A stretch of DNA of 64,000 bases from Trichosporon coremiiforme (Eukaryota; Basidiomycota; Tremellomycetes; Trichosporonales; Trichosporonaceae): the NCBI GenBank assembly GCA_039545355.1, contig BCJJ01000007.1, positions 1 to 64,000 of the forward strand, read 5' to 3'. Numbering within the stretch: the stretch's first letter is position 1; every line of letters begins with the position of its first letter. The position numbers and the translations under genes are program-made. The notes below the pieces were generated by a model. That model worked only from the letters and a program-made list of their open reading frames with translations, ran no database searches and was not told where the DNA came from. This document shows positions 44,072 through 55,487 of the stretch, in pieces.

Positions 44072-44998
44072 ATGTTTACCAACACCGTGTCCAAGATGGT
44101 CACCATTCCCCACTGGTGCTTCCTCGACATCATCGACGAAATCTTCGACACCGCCCCGCCCGCCTCGCTCGCTGTCATGGCCAAGACTTGCCACGAGTGG
44201 AGGGAGCTGGCCCTCAGCAAGTTCTACCACGTCCACGACCTGCGGATCGAGGCGACCGAGGACGGCTTCGTGGCACGGCTGTGGGCCGCCATTGGTCGTC
44301 CTGAGCCTCTTTACTACGACGCTCTCGTCCTGACTGGGACTGAGCTGAGCCTACTGGCTGGCTGTAAAATCCTGGACATCACCGAGGACCCCTCGCACCG
44401 CAGAATCCAGCACCTTCCCAACCTCGACACGGTGCGGTGCCACTTCGACGTGGGAACACACCATTCGATTCCCGCCCGCCAGATTGTGTGCGAGGGACAC
44501 ATTTATCCCATCGAGACGGCCAACCCCACGGTCAAGCGCCTCGTGGTCTACAGCGGCGGCCACAACGATTACTTCTACTCGAACACCTACCCCGCTCTCG
44601 ACGGCCTGACCTCGTTGGAGGAACTGGTACTGCTCTTCGAGGACGTTCCCTCCTGTATGGAGGACTTCGACTACACGAGGGCCGAGGTGGCGTACTACCT
44701 CGACGACGACATGGAGCCCGAGCTCGAGTGCCCCCTGTGGCTGCTCAGCACGATGGAGGACGTGATCTTCGCAGGCCGAGATCAGGGAGCCCAGGTCCTG
44801 TTGGTCGGGACAGAGCAGTGGACTGCCCAGGCTTTTGACGCATTGAAGGGAAGGCTGGAGCGCATGTTCGACGACGATGAGCCTATCTCGTTCGTGACTG
44901 TCAAGGAGTACCGTGCGCAGGTTGGTGAGAAGGAGTGGGCGATCGAGACCGATTTCGAAGCCACATTCACCGCCGAGCCCCGAGTTCTAGTTCGTTGA
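44072..44998 (+). CDS. F-box-like protein, lineage-type family
   Basis: Single-exon 308 residues. The N-terminal segment DIIDEIFDTAPPASLAVMAK with CHEWRELALSKFYH resembles a degenerate F-box helix pair, in the way common to the expanded F-box-like families of basidiomycete yeasts. The rest contains Leu-rich spaced strands (LTSLEELVLLFE) and an acidic stretch. A substrate receptor of an SCF ubiquitin ligase is the family expectation; here it is inferred. ATG 44096 is an alternative start. A shortened paralogue lies 420 bases downstream. Confidence 0.65.
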   Translation: MFTNTVSKMVTIPHWCFLDIIDEIFDTAPPASLAVMAKTCHEWRELALSKFYHVHDLRIEATEDGFVARLWAAIGRPEPLYYDALVLTGTELSLLAGCKILDITEDPSHRRIQHLPNLDTVRCHFDVGTHHSIPARQIVCEGHIYPIETANPTVKRLVVYSGGHNDYFYSNTYPALDGLTSLEELVLLFEDVPSCMEDFDYTRAEVAYYLDDDMEPELECPLWLLSTMEDVIFAGRDQGAQVLLVGTEQWTAQAFDALKGRLERMFDDDEPISFVTVKEYRAQVGEKEWAIETDFEATFTAEPRVLVR

Positions 44999-45421
44999 AG
45001 GAGCAGATAGTCGAGCCTCAGAGAATATACTAGTGTGCCGAGCCCATAATGCAGGTCATGTTATTCAGAGTTTAGGAAACAGTCTTCGGTTAAGATGGAG
45101 GTGCTGATAAGACGCTTTTCTGGCGTCTAAAGCCAAAATTGCCAAAACCGCCACTCCCATCTGGTTCCGGAGAGCTACTACGGAGGTCCGCACGCACATG
45201 TCTACCACGGAGTCTGAGCCCGCGCAGCTGATGTGGAGGGGAGTGCGGAGGATTATTGCAGAGGTCACAGTATGCAGGATTGGCAAGGGAACGCTGGTGC
45301 GAGATCGGCGAGGACGCAGGAACCGATACGCCAGCGCGTGAATCAAACATCGCCCAAAACACGTCTCCTCGTTTCCCAACACTCTTCAGAGCTTACCCCC
45401 TCTTCAAAGCTGGCCACCGAC
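44999..45421. other. intergenic region
   Basis: Between the F-box-like gene and its truncated paralogue. No gene is seen. Confidence 0.35.
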
Positions 45422-45808
45422 ATGGCCGGCATCGATTACCCCTGCTACTCCCACAACTTGGATGTGATCTTCGAACATGCGCACCCAAGCTCCCTGGCTA
45501 TCGTGGCTAGGACCTGCCGCAAGTGGCGACAGCTCTCTTTCGCTCGATTTCACCACATTGAAAACGTGCCTGTCTTCAAGCCCATCTTTCCACGTGTCGT
45601 AGTTCACCATAATCGTCTTGGTTGTGTTCCATTCGGCAGGCGTGAGCTCGGTCTTCTCGTCTGGTGCAAGGTGCTCGACATGGGCGATCTGCTGTACGCC
45701 AAGCAAGAGCCGGTGACGTTCCTGAAAACGCTCAACACGGTCCTCTATTGCGCTCATCTTGACCCCGACAAGGTAACCCGCGGCACCGAACCTCTAGGGG
45801 CGAAGTAG
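45422..45808 (+). pseudogene. truncated F-box-like paralogue
   Basis: 128 residues from the ATG at 45422, starting MAGIDYPCYSHNLDVIFEHA. The segment SSLAIVARTCRKWRQLSFAR aligns with SLAVMAKTCHEWRELALSK of the gene at 44072, and GRRELGLLVWCKVLDM aligns with GTELSLLAGCKILDI. The copy ends after the region that corresponds to about residue 145 of the full-length paralogue; the C-terminal half is missing. It is either a truncated pseudogene or a short functional variant. Confidence 0.55.
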
Positions 45809-47325
45809 ATGCCAGAACCAAACTGGTAAGATTTTTCGCGTACAATCGAATTAAAGCGTCGACGACTCCGTTAACACGAACAACAGCAATGTCTCCCGCA
45901 GCCGCTGGCACAACAAGGGCGCATCCTGCACACAGTTGCGCCTCATCCGCAACCTGATTGATGCGGCACATCGCGTCTGTTCCGAGCAAAGCCATGAACG
46001 CCACCGAATGGTGCGGACCAGCCGGACGACTTGTCAGTTTGTGACGCGTCACACCAGGCACCCCATCGCTCGAGAAGCCCAAGCGCTCCCCTGTGGCCGC
46101 GAGTCACCACCGTCACCACGGCCCATTGCGCGCGTGCGCGGGCACGCCAGGTGCTGGCCGTCGGCCACAGCACATGCAAGCATGCATGCGTGCCTACTGT
46201 GCGGCAATGGACGCTTCTCAACCACGTCCTGCGCACGCTCCCCTGTCCGGACCGCTGAAGCCCCCGCTGGCGCTCTCTTCCTTCGCGCTCCAGGCACAGG
46301 CGTTGATAACCACGTGTAGAGGGTGCAGGGGCACGTGACTTGTCCTCTTTCGCGGCGGCCGAGCGTGCCGGGGGCCGAAAATAACATTCTCTGGGGGAGA
46401 CCGAGTGGTCCGAGCGGCGCGAGCGTGCTCCAGATACAGATTGCTGTTCATGTGTCTCACCGTGCGCTCTCTGACAACGATGGCGACCGACGGGGATGTG
46501 CACAATGCAGCGAATGATGGAGGTGTTGTGGAAAGCGGAAAGTTTACACGTTTGCGCCGAGGTTGTTTAGGCTACTTGACTGGGCTGGTAGGTTCAAACT
46601 CGACCAGTGGCTTGAAACGGCAGGGTAATGAAGGGATAGCCGGATGGGATGCCGGGGATGCCGGGGAACGGAACGGTGACCCTGTTGGCGTTGTGGGCGG
46701 GGGCACGCGATTCGTCGTTGCATGCATGCCTTGCCGTTCTGGCGAGACGAGCGAGGACGTACTGTACAGTTGGGCGTTACCTGCGGCGAATCCGACCCAT
46801 CGGGGCCCAGCGCGTCCCAGCATTCAACGGCTTCTGCTCTGCGGGTTCTGCAGATCCACCCTGCCCACGACGCGCCGCCCACTATGGGCTCTCTCCAACT
46901 CTATCCCGAGTCGCGCCAAGCCCACCTGGACAGTGCCTGGCCAGTGCCTGGGTCACACGCCCAACATCGACTGATGGCCAATTAAGGACTGCATCCACCT
47001 CGGGCCAGCTTCACGCCCATCGCCGAGGGGGGAGCACTGTTCCTTAATCCTGGCACCTGATCCCATCCACCGCGAGCCACCGCATCCACCGCCGGGCGCC
47101 GAACAAGCCGTTATATATGCACGCACCTCGCCGTCGAGCACGCGCCGCCTCCATTCATTCTTCGCCAGCACCACATCTTGCACTTCACCCAACTCTGCAT
47201 CGCATTCATCACTACCTTCACCACCTACACCATCTTGAACTTCATTTAAGCCCGGCCCGGCGCCCACCTCCCACCCCACACTCCTTCACTATTCCAATTG
47301 GCCGACCGGCATTCCCGACACCACC
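45809..47325. other. intergenic region
   Basis: About 1.5 kb upstream of the MFS exporter. No supported gene. A TATATA element lies near 47110-47117, and the 5' leader from there to 47326 is pyrimidine rich (CACCAC/CTTCACC runs). Confidence 0.4.
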
Positions 47326-49326
47326 ATGTCCGAGAGCAAGCGCGACCTGAACGCGAGCTCGCTCACGGTCGCCGACGGGGGCGACCACACCCTCCGCCGC
47401 AAACCGTGGCTGCGCAAGACGACCCCGTGGGCGGACATTGTCGGCCACCAGTACAAAGGAAACGGTACCGAGGCCGACCCGTACGTCATAACGTGGCTGC
47501 CGGACGACCCGGAAAACCCGATGAACTTTGGTAACGGGTACAAGTGGGGCATGACTATGCTTGGTACGTTCGCCGCTGCCGAGCCCTGCCGCCAGGCAGT
47601 GCCGGGCAGCGAGCACAGATGTGCATGAGCAGCTCGCTAACCGCCAGCGGCCACGGGCACCCTCGCAGTGACGATGGGCTCGTCCATGCTCTCGGCAGCA
47701 ATCAAGTCGATCCGCATTGATTTCCCCGGCCACAACTCCATGCTCTACATCATGGTGACGGGCATCTACGTGCTCGGCTTCGTCGTTGGTCCCCTGCTCT
47801 GGGCGCCCATGAGCGAGATCTACGGCCGCCGCCTCCTCTTCGTCCTGACCTACATCCCCTTCACGGCGTTCAACGCAGCCTGCTGCGGCGCCTCGGACAT
47901 GAACACTTTGCTCGTCCTTCGATTCTTTGCCGGCACCTTTGGCTCGAGCACCATGACCAACTCGGGCGGCACGATTGCGGACATGTTCAGCCCTGCGCAG
48001 CGCGGTGCCGCCATGGGTATCTTCGCGATGGTAAGTTGCGATCAGAGTTAGGCGCGACGGATGTTTCAAACCTTGAACACGGCTGACCGGCAGATGCCAA
48101 TGCTCGGTCCCGCCATCGGTCCCGTCGGCGGCGGTTTCCTCTCCGACGCCGAGGGGTGGAAGTGGGTCGCTGGCCTGATTGCCATCTTCTCCGGCATCCT
48201 CACGACGGCGGGCACACTCTTCCTTCCCGAGACGTACGAGCCCGTCCTGCTCCGCCAGCGTGCCAAGCGCCTGCAGAAGAACACGGGCAAGGTGTACCGC
48301 TACGAGCAGGACGTGAAGAAGGAGTTCGACGCGCGCAAGATGTTCCGTGAACAGCTCAAGGTACCGTACAAGCTCCTCTTCACCGAGCCCATTGTCGCCA
48401 TTGCGTCCCTCTACCTCGCCGTCGTGTACGCCATCATGTACATGGAGTTCACGGCGTTCCCCATCATCTTCCAGCAGTACCGCGGCTGGTCTAGCGGTGT
48501 CTCGGCCCTCGCCTTTATCGGTATCACCCTTGGCTCCTTCTTCGGCCTCGTTTTCTTGGGCGTCTACATCAACCCCCGCTACGCCAAGGCGCATGAGGAG
48601 AAGGGCTACCTCCCGCCCGAGGCGCGTCTGCCCGCGGCCACGGTGGGCTCCATCCTCCTCCCCGTCGGTCTCTTTATTTTCGCCTGGACTTGCGTCCCCG
48701 TGCGTATCCACTGGATCGGCGCTATCTCCTCTACGATCCCCATCGGCGCCGGCATCGTCCTGCTCATGCTCGGCGTGAGCGTGTACCTGGTCGACACGTA
48801 CCTCCTCCTCAGTGCTTCCGTCATGGCCGCAGCTACCGTCACTCGTTCGATCCTCGGTGTCGTCTTCCCCCTCTTCACAGTCGACATGTACACGGCCATG
48901 GGCCCGAACTGGGCGGGAACCTTCGTCGCCCTCCTCGCCTGCTTGTTCATTCCCTGTCCGATCCTGATGTACATCTACGGCCGGCGCATTCGTCGCTGGA
49001 CCAAGCCCGGCCGGGAGGCCGATGACCTCGGCCGCGCCATTGCGGCCAAGCACCAGGCCGAGCGCGCCCGTGCCGCTGCCTCTGGCGAGGCGCTGCCGAA
49101 GGACAGCGAGGCGGCCTTGGACGCACGAAGCGAGCCGGAATTCTTCACGCCCGAGGATGTGACCAAGGATCGTGCGGCGCAGGCTGCCCTCGAGGAGGGC
49201 AGCATTGGGGAGGAACCGGAGACGCCGAAGGTTGGCGGCATGAGTGCTTCCAGCTCCGCGACGGCGTTCACCCAGTCGCAGGAGGGACGGCGTGTTTCGG
49301 CCATCCCGACGCTTGACAGGCAATAG
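47326..49326 (+). CDS. MFS multidrug/polyamine-type transporter (DHA1)
   Basis: Exons 47326-47563, 47648-48030 and 48094-49326 (introns 84 and 63 nt) give 617 residues. The pre-TM1 segment DPENPMNFGNGYKWG is the typical DHA1 12-TM lead. The family pattern continues with FVVGPLLWAPMSEIYGRRL (motif A), GTIADMFSPAQRGAAMGIF and PMLGPAIGPVGGGFLS (motif C). The long C-terminal tail is Ala/Glu/Ser rich, probably cytoplasmic. It should act as a proton-coupled drug or polyamine exporter at the plasma membrane. The substrate is unknown. A 693-codon frame on the other strand is a shadow. Confidence 0.93.
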
Positions 49327-51005
49327 ACTTCTGGCATTCGGTTCTGACGTGATCGACGTTCCATCTTGTTACTTCTTGCTCATACGGCGTTCTTATAATA
49401 GAGTATCTTTCATCTTGGCCATCCATCTTGGCCCCCCGTATTGCCAATGGGGAGGAATCATTACCGCAGCGCGACAAGCTTGCGTTATAGCATTATCAGC
49501 ACAGACCACATACCCTAGACACAACCCACAGCTTACAGCTCAATCGCTCCTTGTACTTTTCCAAATGCAACGGACTTCCAGCACACCTGCTCTCCTAATG
49601 ACATAACGGTGGGACGAGGATGATGATCGTGTTGTAAAAGCGGGCGCTTGCTCGGGAGCGATGAAAGCTACGCTTATCTTATCGCTATCTGCGGTAGGAC
49701 TAGTGCCGGATCGTGGATGCGCCGGGCATACGTCGTCTCTGGCCTTACGGCTTGAGGATTGCGGAGCATCTGCAGCCCGAAAGGGTGTGGTGCTCCGTAG
49801 GGAGTTGTGCTATTCTTGGCGCTCCGGGGCGGACTGGAGGGCGGGACGGGTTGTCTGGCACTCAGGGCTCACCACAGGACGGAGTGGTACATTGAGACCA
49901 TGTTCGTACGCGAACTCGGCGCCGGTACACCGTTCTCCCACGGCCGCTCTGTGCACCGCACCGCTGCTGAACAGGCTCGCAAACATCCGTTTTGGCCGGG
50001 GCCAAATGCGACAAGCAGGCGCGCATGACCCATGGCCCTCGCGTGGACGCCAGATCTGGCTCGGATCCGAACCGCCCCCGCTAGTCACGGCTTGATGAAC
50101 TGGTGAGACAAGCTGGCGCAGCGCGCAGCAGCGATCGTGACACACGGTGGACTTCAACGTCACTCCAGCTTTCACTCACTCTCAGACCACAAGCAAGCTC
50201 GTCGACCAGCACGATATTCAGGCGCATCGGCTGCTGATACAGCAAGACCGGAGTGCAACTTTGATCCGCACGATAAACTAAACCTGGCGAAAGAGTACGC
50301 ATCCGAACGCACCACCCTGCCAAGACTGCCAACCGACCCGCGTGACATTGCGACATTTCAGATGAAATGGACAGGTCAGCCTCACGCTGCTGTCTCAATC
50401 GGAAGGGTTCACGGACTGCCCTTGCCCACCGCTATCCTGGAACCGAGCGGTCCAAGCGACTCCCAGCTGGGGAGTAGGACACAAGATACTCTTGACGAGC
50501 TTGGACCTACTAATCGCAGCTCTGACCGCCTGCCGTCGCAAAGTTCGAGACATTCTCGGACCCAGAACCCTGCGCGCCCTGCACGCCCTGCGGGTTTCGC
50601 CTTATCTTCGAGGACACCTGTCCGTTTCGGGGCCGCCAGCATCGAAAATGTCAGTCTCTGATGGGATGGCAGCGAGGCAGAATCTCTGAGCCGAAGGAAC
50701 GGTCTGAGCGGCCCTAGTCACGGAGCACTCCAGAGACAGGTGACCTACCGACGTGGGGCGTGTGCGCACGGCTGCCCACTTACGACCGGCAGGCTTGTGG
50801 GCTGGATTTCTAGCGCAGTTTCTGTTCGAGTTTGCGCTGCACCGCGCTTCTAGCCTGGTGTGACCTCAGTTGACTCAGCTGACTGCCAAAACGCCTGATG
50901 TGTACTCGACCTCGTCCATAAGAGGCTCCTCGAGACTGTCATCTTTCTTTCTGTTTGCTCCTCTCCCTTCACCCCACCAGCAGCATCCAACAGCAACCAG
51001 GAGCC
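49327..51005. other. intergenic region before four-TM gene A
   Basis: About 1.7 kb. No supported gene. An 18-base element at 50738-50755 recurs upstream of four-TM gene B. Confidence 0.4.
50738..50755 (+). promoter_or_regulatory. shared upstream element of four-TM genes A and B
   Basis: AGGTGACCTACCGACGTG, 251 bases before the ATG of gene A. It matches 17 of 18 bases at 55167-55184 upstream of gene B. It is either a regulatory site or a relic of common duplicated promoter DNA. Confidence 0.4.
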
Positions 51006-52381
51006 ATGAAGGCGTCCCAAACCCAGCGCGTGCTGCTGTACGCCGTCCTCTTCCCATTGGCACTCCTGACGTGCATCTGGTACCTGCTCCAGGTCATTGG
51101 GACCTGTGCGTTACCCCTACGAGCCAGCTGACCTCAGTCGACTCGAGCACGGCAATCGCGCTGGCGGACTCGGGGCTCGGTCCAATCGGCGTCGGCGGCG
51201 TGCGCGGCGGTTCCGACGGCGGTGTCCCCCTGAACAGTGTGCCCCTGATCACCTCGACTGTGATCACGAGCTATGGCCCACGCACGAGCTGGGGCGACTA
51301 CCCCGATAGAACATCGCGCAAGGTGTACACCTACATCCCGACCGAGACCGTGACCAGGACGCGGTTCAATGGCGACATCGACTTTTATACCTACGACGGC
51401 CTCTCGACTTACTACACCCCTACCACCGTTACGCGGTACGGGTACCAGACTGTCACGGACTGGTACACGACCACAAGCAGGATTTACCCGGGGTCCGGGT
51501 TGAGTGGGCGGGGGATGCCCATCGACGAGGCACAGGAGCCGAACACGCCGCCCCCCGACGACACGCCCGCCCCTGGCCCAACCCCCGCCCCCGTCCCGCG
51601 TGCCGCCGTGCCCGTTCAGAAACGCGCAGTGCCCGAACGGCACGAGCTCGTGAAGCGCCGCCGCGGTGGCGGAGGTGGAGGGAGTATCTCGAGCGACGAC
51701 GCAGAGGAGGCCTTCATGTCGTACATCCCCAACTTTCTCGGTTTGTTCTGGTCCTTCGCCGTCATCCTGTGGCTCCTCATTCTGCCCTGCACGAGCGCGG
51801 CGAGCGCGCCCCGCTCCATCGCGTCAATGACGAAGACGCTGCTGTGGTTCTGGCTCATTGGCTTTGCCTCGTCGCTCTGGACCTCGATCGTGATTGGCGT
51901 CTCGACCGGGCGGGGAGCGTACGTGTGGGGCCTGTGGGTGTGCATCCTCGTGTTTGCATGGCTACTCACCGTGGCGCTGTTTGCGACCTGGCTCTGGCTC
52001 CGGCAGTGGAGCAAAAAGCACGCCAATGGACAGCTGTACCGCTCCATCGAGAGCATTGAGGAGGACAGCGGCGTGCAGATCGACCCGAGCAATCTGGGCA
52101 AGATCGAGGACACGCCCCAGCCCCCGCAGCTCCCCTATGCTGCCTACCCCGGCGCCTACCCTACCCCGCCTCCTCCCGGCACAGACCCGGCGCAGACGTA
52201 CAATCTGCCAGCTCAACCTGCATCCCCGCCCCCGCCCCCCACAGCTCCGGCGGGCTACGTCTATGCCCTCGTCCCCGCCCCGAACGGGGTGCAAACCACT
52301 CCCAGCCCTCCGCCCACGACCTACCCTGTGAACATGTATCAGCCGCAGCCGGTGCAGGCCCAGGGGCCGATTCACCCGTGA
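51006..52381 (+). CDS. four-TM family protein A
   Basis: Exons 51006-51105 (exactly 100 nt) and 51138-52381 give 447 residues. The first exon encodes the TM MKASQTQRVLLYAVLFPLAL; a Thr/Tyr/Ser-rich extracellular region with a Pro-rich and basic (RRRGGGG) linker follows. Three more TMs lie in the C-terminal half: NFLGLFWSFAVILWLLILPC, the KTLLWFWLIG helix and the VWGLWVCILVFAWLL helix. Conserved RSIASMTKT and RQWSKKHANGQLYRS motifs bracket them. The C-terminus is Pro/Gln/Tyr rich and disordered. Topology is N-terminal anchor, large outer loop, three TMs, cytoplasmic tail. I do not recognise a named family. Confidence 0.82.
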
Positions 52382-53390
52382 TCAAACCTGATTAGACCGA
52401 GCAACGTTCGTTATAATTGCGGCCGTAGGCCGGGAGGTTGACCAGAACTTGAAGGGGCATTCGATAGGTAGGTAGCACTATAATATGGATCTGGGTGCAA
52501 GGCATCAGGTGGCCAGGCTGTCCATCTGGAGGACTACGAGAGTCTCGGGCAACAGCCGCCCTCTAAGCGTGCGTGAAGTGCCGGACACTGAGTGCAGATA
52601 CACCGGATAGCGTGCTTGGGCATGAAAGGTGGTCATTTGGTCAAGACGCTCAATTGTTGTTAGGCGCTCTCCAATGAAGAGATCCCCTGGAGCAAAGAAT
52701 ACCAAGGATAGCACCTGCAAAAGCAGTGAATGACAGTCAAAATGCCAGAACATATGCCTGGGCCCAGGCCAGGTGTGACCCGCTCCATGACCTCAGCAGC
52801 TCGTTAGCGGCCGTCGGACACCACGCCGACAGGCACCTGCACCTGTTGCCCCCACCTCCCATGTTTTTCAGATAACACAAACGCAGCTCCCACTCATCGC
52901 AGACCACTGATGATGACCAAAACCCGCTGCTCTACGGTATATGGCAACGGCCTGCCAGACGTTTGGAAAAGAACTTTGATCCGCTCAACCGATGACTGAC
53001 CTGGCCGGGACCCTGCCAAGCACTCGACATCCGCATGATGCGTCATCCCACCATTGAACTGGAACCGATTGGTACCAACCACTCCAAACGAGCTGTGAAG
53101 CATGCTTTCTGCCGAATGCACACCCTCTCGTGATCCCGCGACATCTCTGTGTACGTTGCGCACGAATAAGTTTCAGCTTGGACCGACCTTCCGGATCCGC
53201 TCGCTCTCTTCGCCTGCTTTCCCGGGTCGCTGAAGGCCGCGCCAGATCTGGACCTCCTTGGCTGCGTTTCGGGATGTTTGGCGAGGCACACCGCCAGCAG
53301 AAACGAGCAGAGTGAACGTGCTGAGTTCTGCTGAGCGACCACAGTCACCGAGCTCTCCGAAGGCAGATGATCTACCCCGCTACTGAGCGC
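52382..53390. other. intergenic region between gene A and a relic copy
   Basis: About 1 kb. The first 100 bases include the 3' flank of gene A with TTCGATAGGTAGGTAG at 52460-52475, which recurs after the relic. No gene is seen. Confidence 0.4.
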
Positions 53391-53570
53391 TACCGACGTG
53401 ACATTAGAGCAGCCGCAGCCTCAGTTATTGCACCTGCAGCAACTGCAGTCGCAGCCGATCCATCCGTGATCAGACCAACGACGGTCATTTCAGAAAAATG
53501 AGAAGGAAAATCGTGATATTGGCTGGTCTGATGGGCTTTCGATAGGTAGGTAGAGAACTATGGATTTGAA
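53391..53570 (+). pseudogene. relic 3' end of a four-TM family member
   Basis: CCGCAGCC repeats and then CCGATCCATCCGTGATCAGACC (key bases) at 53403-53484 match the last codons, stop and following bases of gene A (52337-52405). The downstream 16 bases TTCGATAGGTAGGTAG (53538-53553) are identical to those after gene A. A CTACCGACGTGA stretch just upstream (53390-53401) resembles the promoter element. Nearly the whole coding region is missing between the two, as after an internal deletion. Confidence 0.5.
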
Positions 53571-55487
53571 GCGTCCGTTGTACGCAGGAGGCAACGCCAG
53601 GGGCAGTTTACAAGCGTCGCATGTGGTCCGCTGCGCAGCGTGCGGGCGACGGGGATCAGGAGCACTTGGGAGAGATATTTACGGCATAAAGTGGCGCAGG
53701 ACGCCGTTAATATCTGCCACACTGGCGGTGATCGTCGTCGGGCGTCCGGCGGGTCTCAGTCACTGTCATCAGGCTGCTGAATCCAAAGACGATGGGCTCG
53801 CGGCCAAACCGATCGCGCACCGTTTGCCGGAAATTTTAACACCCCATCTCTTCTCTACGTATATCTCGCGGCTGAAGACAGGTTCACAATCGCAAGTCGT
53901 CACGTGACCAACTTGTTGACAAAGGTCTACCATCGAAGCTGGCGACGCCGTCGCTGACGGGCATCTTGTGAGGACAATCCCGTACATCTCAGCTTTCGCC
54001 GCGTTGAGCCGAGATACCATCGGGCGGTCGATGTGACGTTCTGGCAGGCAGTAATCGAAGTGAGCGGGAGATCACGCGGATCCGTGCTACGCTTCGTAGC
54101 CGCGGCTACCTTATCGCTATCAATGACTCAGGTGGCTGTTGATCCGGACCAACCATCCGCAGATCGCCACCGCGTCGTAGCACATCCCGATCAGACGACG
54201 TCTTGAACACAAGTGCATGCAGCAGTGGTGCGTCAACTCTTCCATGGGAGGTTGTGGCGGTGCCCCCGCTCGCTGATTATAGCTCCGCTCGAGCCATACC
54301 GGTGCATATGGATTCAGAGCTTTCCGTCGCGGATAGGTCCGTCCCACTTCTGGTCCATTAGCGGCTCGCCTCTTTCTTATGCTTTGTCCCGGTCATCGCC
54401 CCAGATAGTATCCTCGAAACGTCGCGCATGTTCCTGGTGCCTCTCCTCTGCTCCCCAACGTCGCGTCCAAGCTCAAACACGTACTCCTGGCTCGGATCCG
54501 AATGTCACTGCCAGTCGGACCTGAAAGTGTCTGTGACCTCGGTGCGCAGTAAGAGCCGATGATCTCTCAAGTCTTGAGGTAACACTGCATGAAATGCACG
54601 CCGGACTAACCCCTCCACTGACTCCACTCTTCTAACTAATGTGGTGCTCTGCCGACGGCTCGGTGGAGTGAAGAACGTTGATCCGCACCGCCCGCTAGTC
54701 TGCATTTGAGCAAGCGACACACTGCCGGGGAAGGCAGTGCTCAAACTCAATTAGGGATTACCTGGTCCCGGATCGAACTGCAGGGAGAAATGGAATCTGC
54801 TTTGCGTCAACGGGGCTCCCAAGCCTGATACTGTCATCCCGGCCCGGTTGTCCGGAAGCGATGGGAAGCGACATGGAAGCGGACCGGCAGCCGTGGCCTA
54901 AGAGAGTGAGGCTTCCAACTAGTTCCGGCGGTCTCAAAACGCCTGCCCGCGAGCCAAACTTCGATAAGCATTGGAGACACTCGCGTCTCACGCCCCTCGT
55001 TCTGTTTGGAGTCGATGCCTGAATTGATTTGTTCCCGGGCCTGGAAACTTGGCAGACGGGTGCCTGTAATAATTAAGAGTTCCTGACCATCAAACAAGCA
55101 CAGACTTGAGGCAACGAGGCAGCGAGGCGTCGAGCAGCTGTTCTCCACCTGGGCGAGCTCTGTGATAGGTGACCTACCGATGTGAGCATGAGTGCACAGC
55201 TGTCCGCCTGCTGGGTGCTCGGGGCCGGAACACTGCTTGGCTCTAGACCCGAAACGAGCAGCGAGGCTCCCCCCTCCCTGGCTCGCCGAGGCTTGGCGAA
55301 CACCCGCAAGCTCTCTATCCTACCTATCCATCGCCTCGCACAATAAAGGCATCGTCTTGTCTCTCGCGGCCCCTCGATTAAGCCCTTCGCCCATTTCCTC
55401 CTCACCGCGTAACCCAGCAACCCGAACCGACTTCCAACACCCCCATACCACGTACACCGCAACACCCACCCCGCGCTCGCAATCAGC
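53571..55487. other. intergenic region before four-TM gene B
   Basis: About 1.9 kb with no supported gene. The shared element AGGTGACCTACCGATGTG lies at 55167-55184, 304 bases before the ATG of gene B. Confidence 0.4.
55167..55184 (+). promoter_or_regulatory. shared upstream element before gene B
   Basis: Matches 17 of 18 bases at 50738-50755. Position relative to the start codon is similar (about 300 versus 250 bases). Confidence 0.4.

Noticed and set aside
46405..46974. 189-codon open frame in the 45.8-47.3 kb region
   Set aside because: Low-complexity Gly/Arg/Pro composition in all overlapping frames, no motif or splice partner.
47242..49323. 693-codon open frame on the minus strand
   Set aside because: It is antisense to the MFS exporter, has Arg/Gly/Glu/His-biased composition typical of a GC-rich shadow, and no motif.
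36264..54086. Shared 16-mer ATCACGCGGATCCGTG at 36266 and 54070
   Set aside because: One chance match of this length is expected in about half of random 64-kb windows, and flanks are unrelated.
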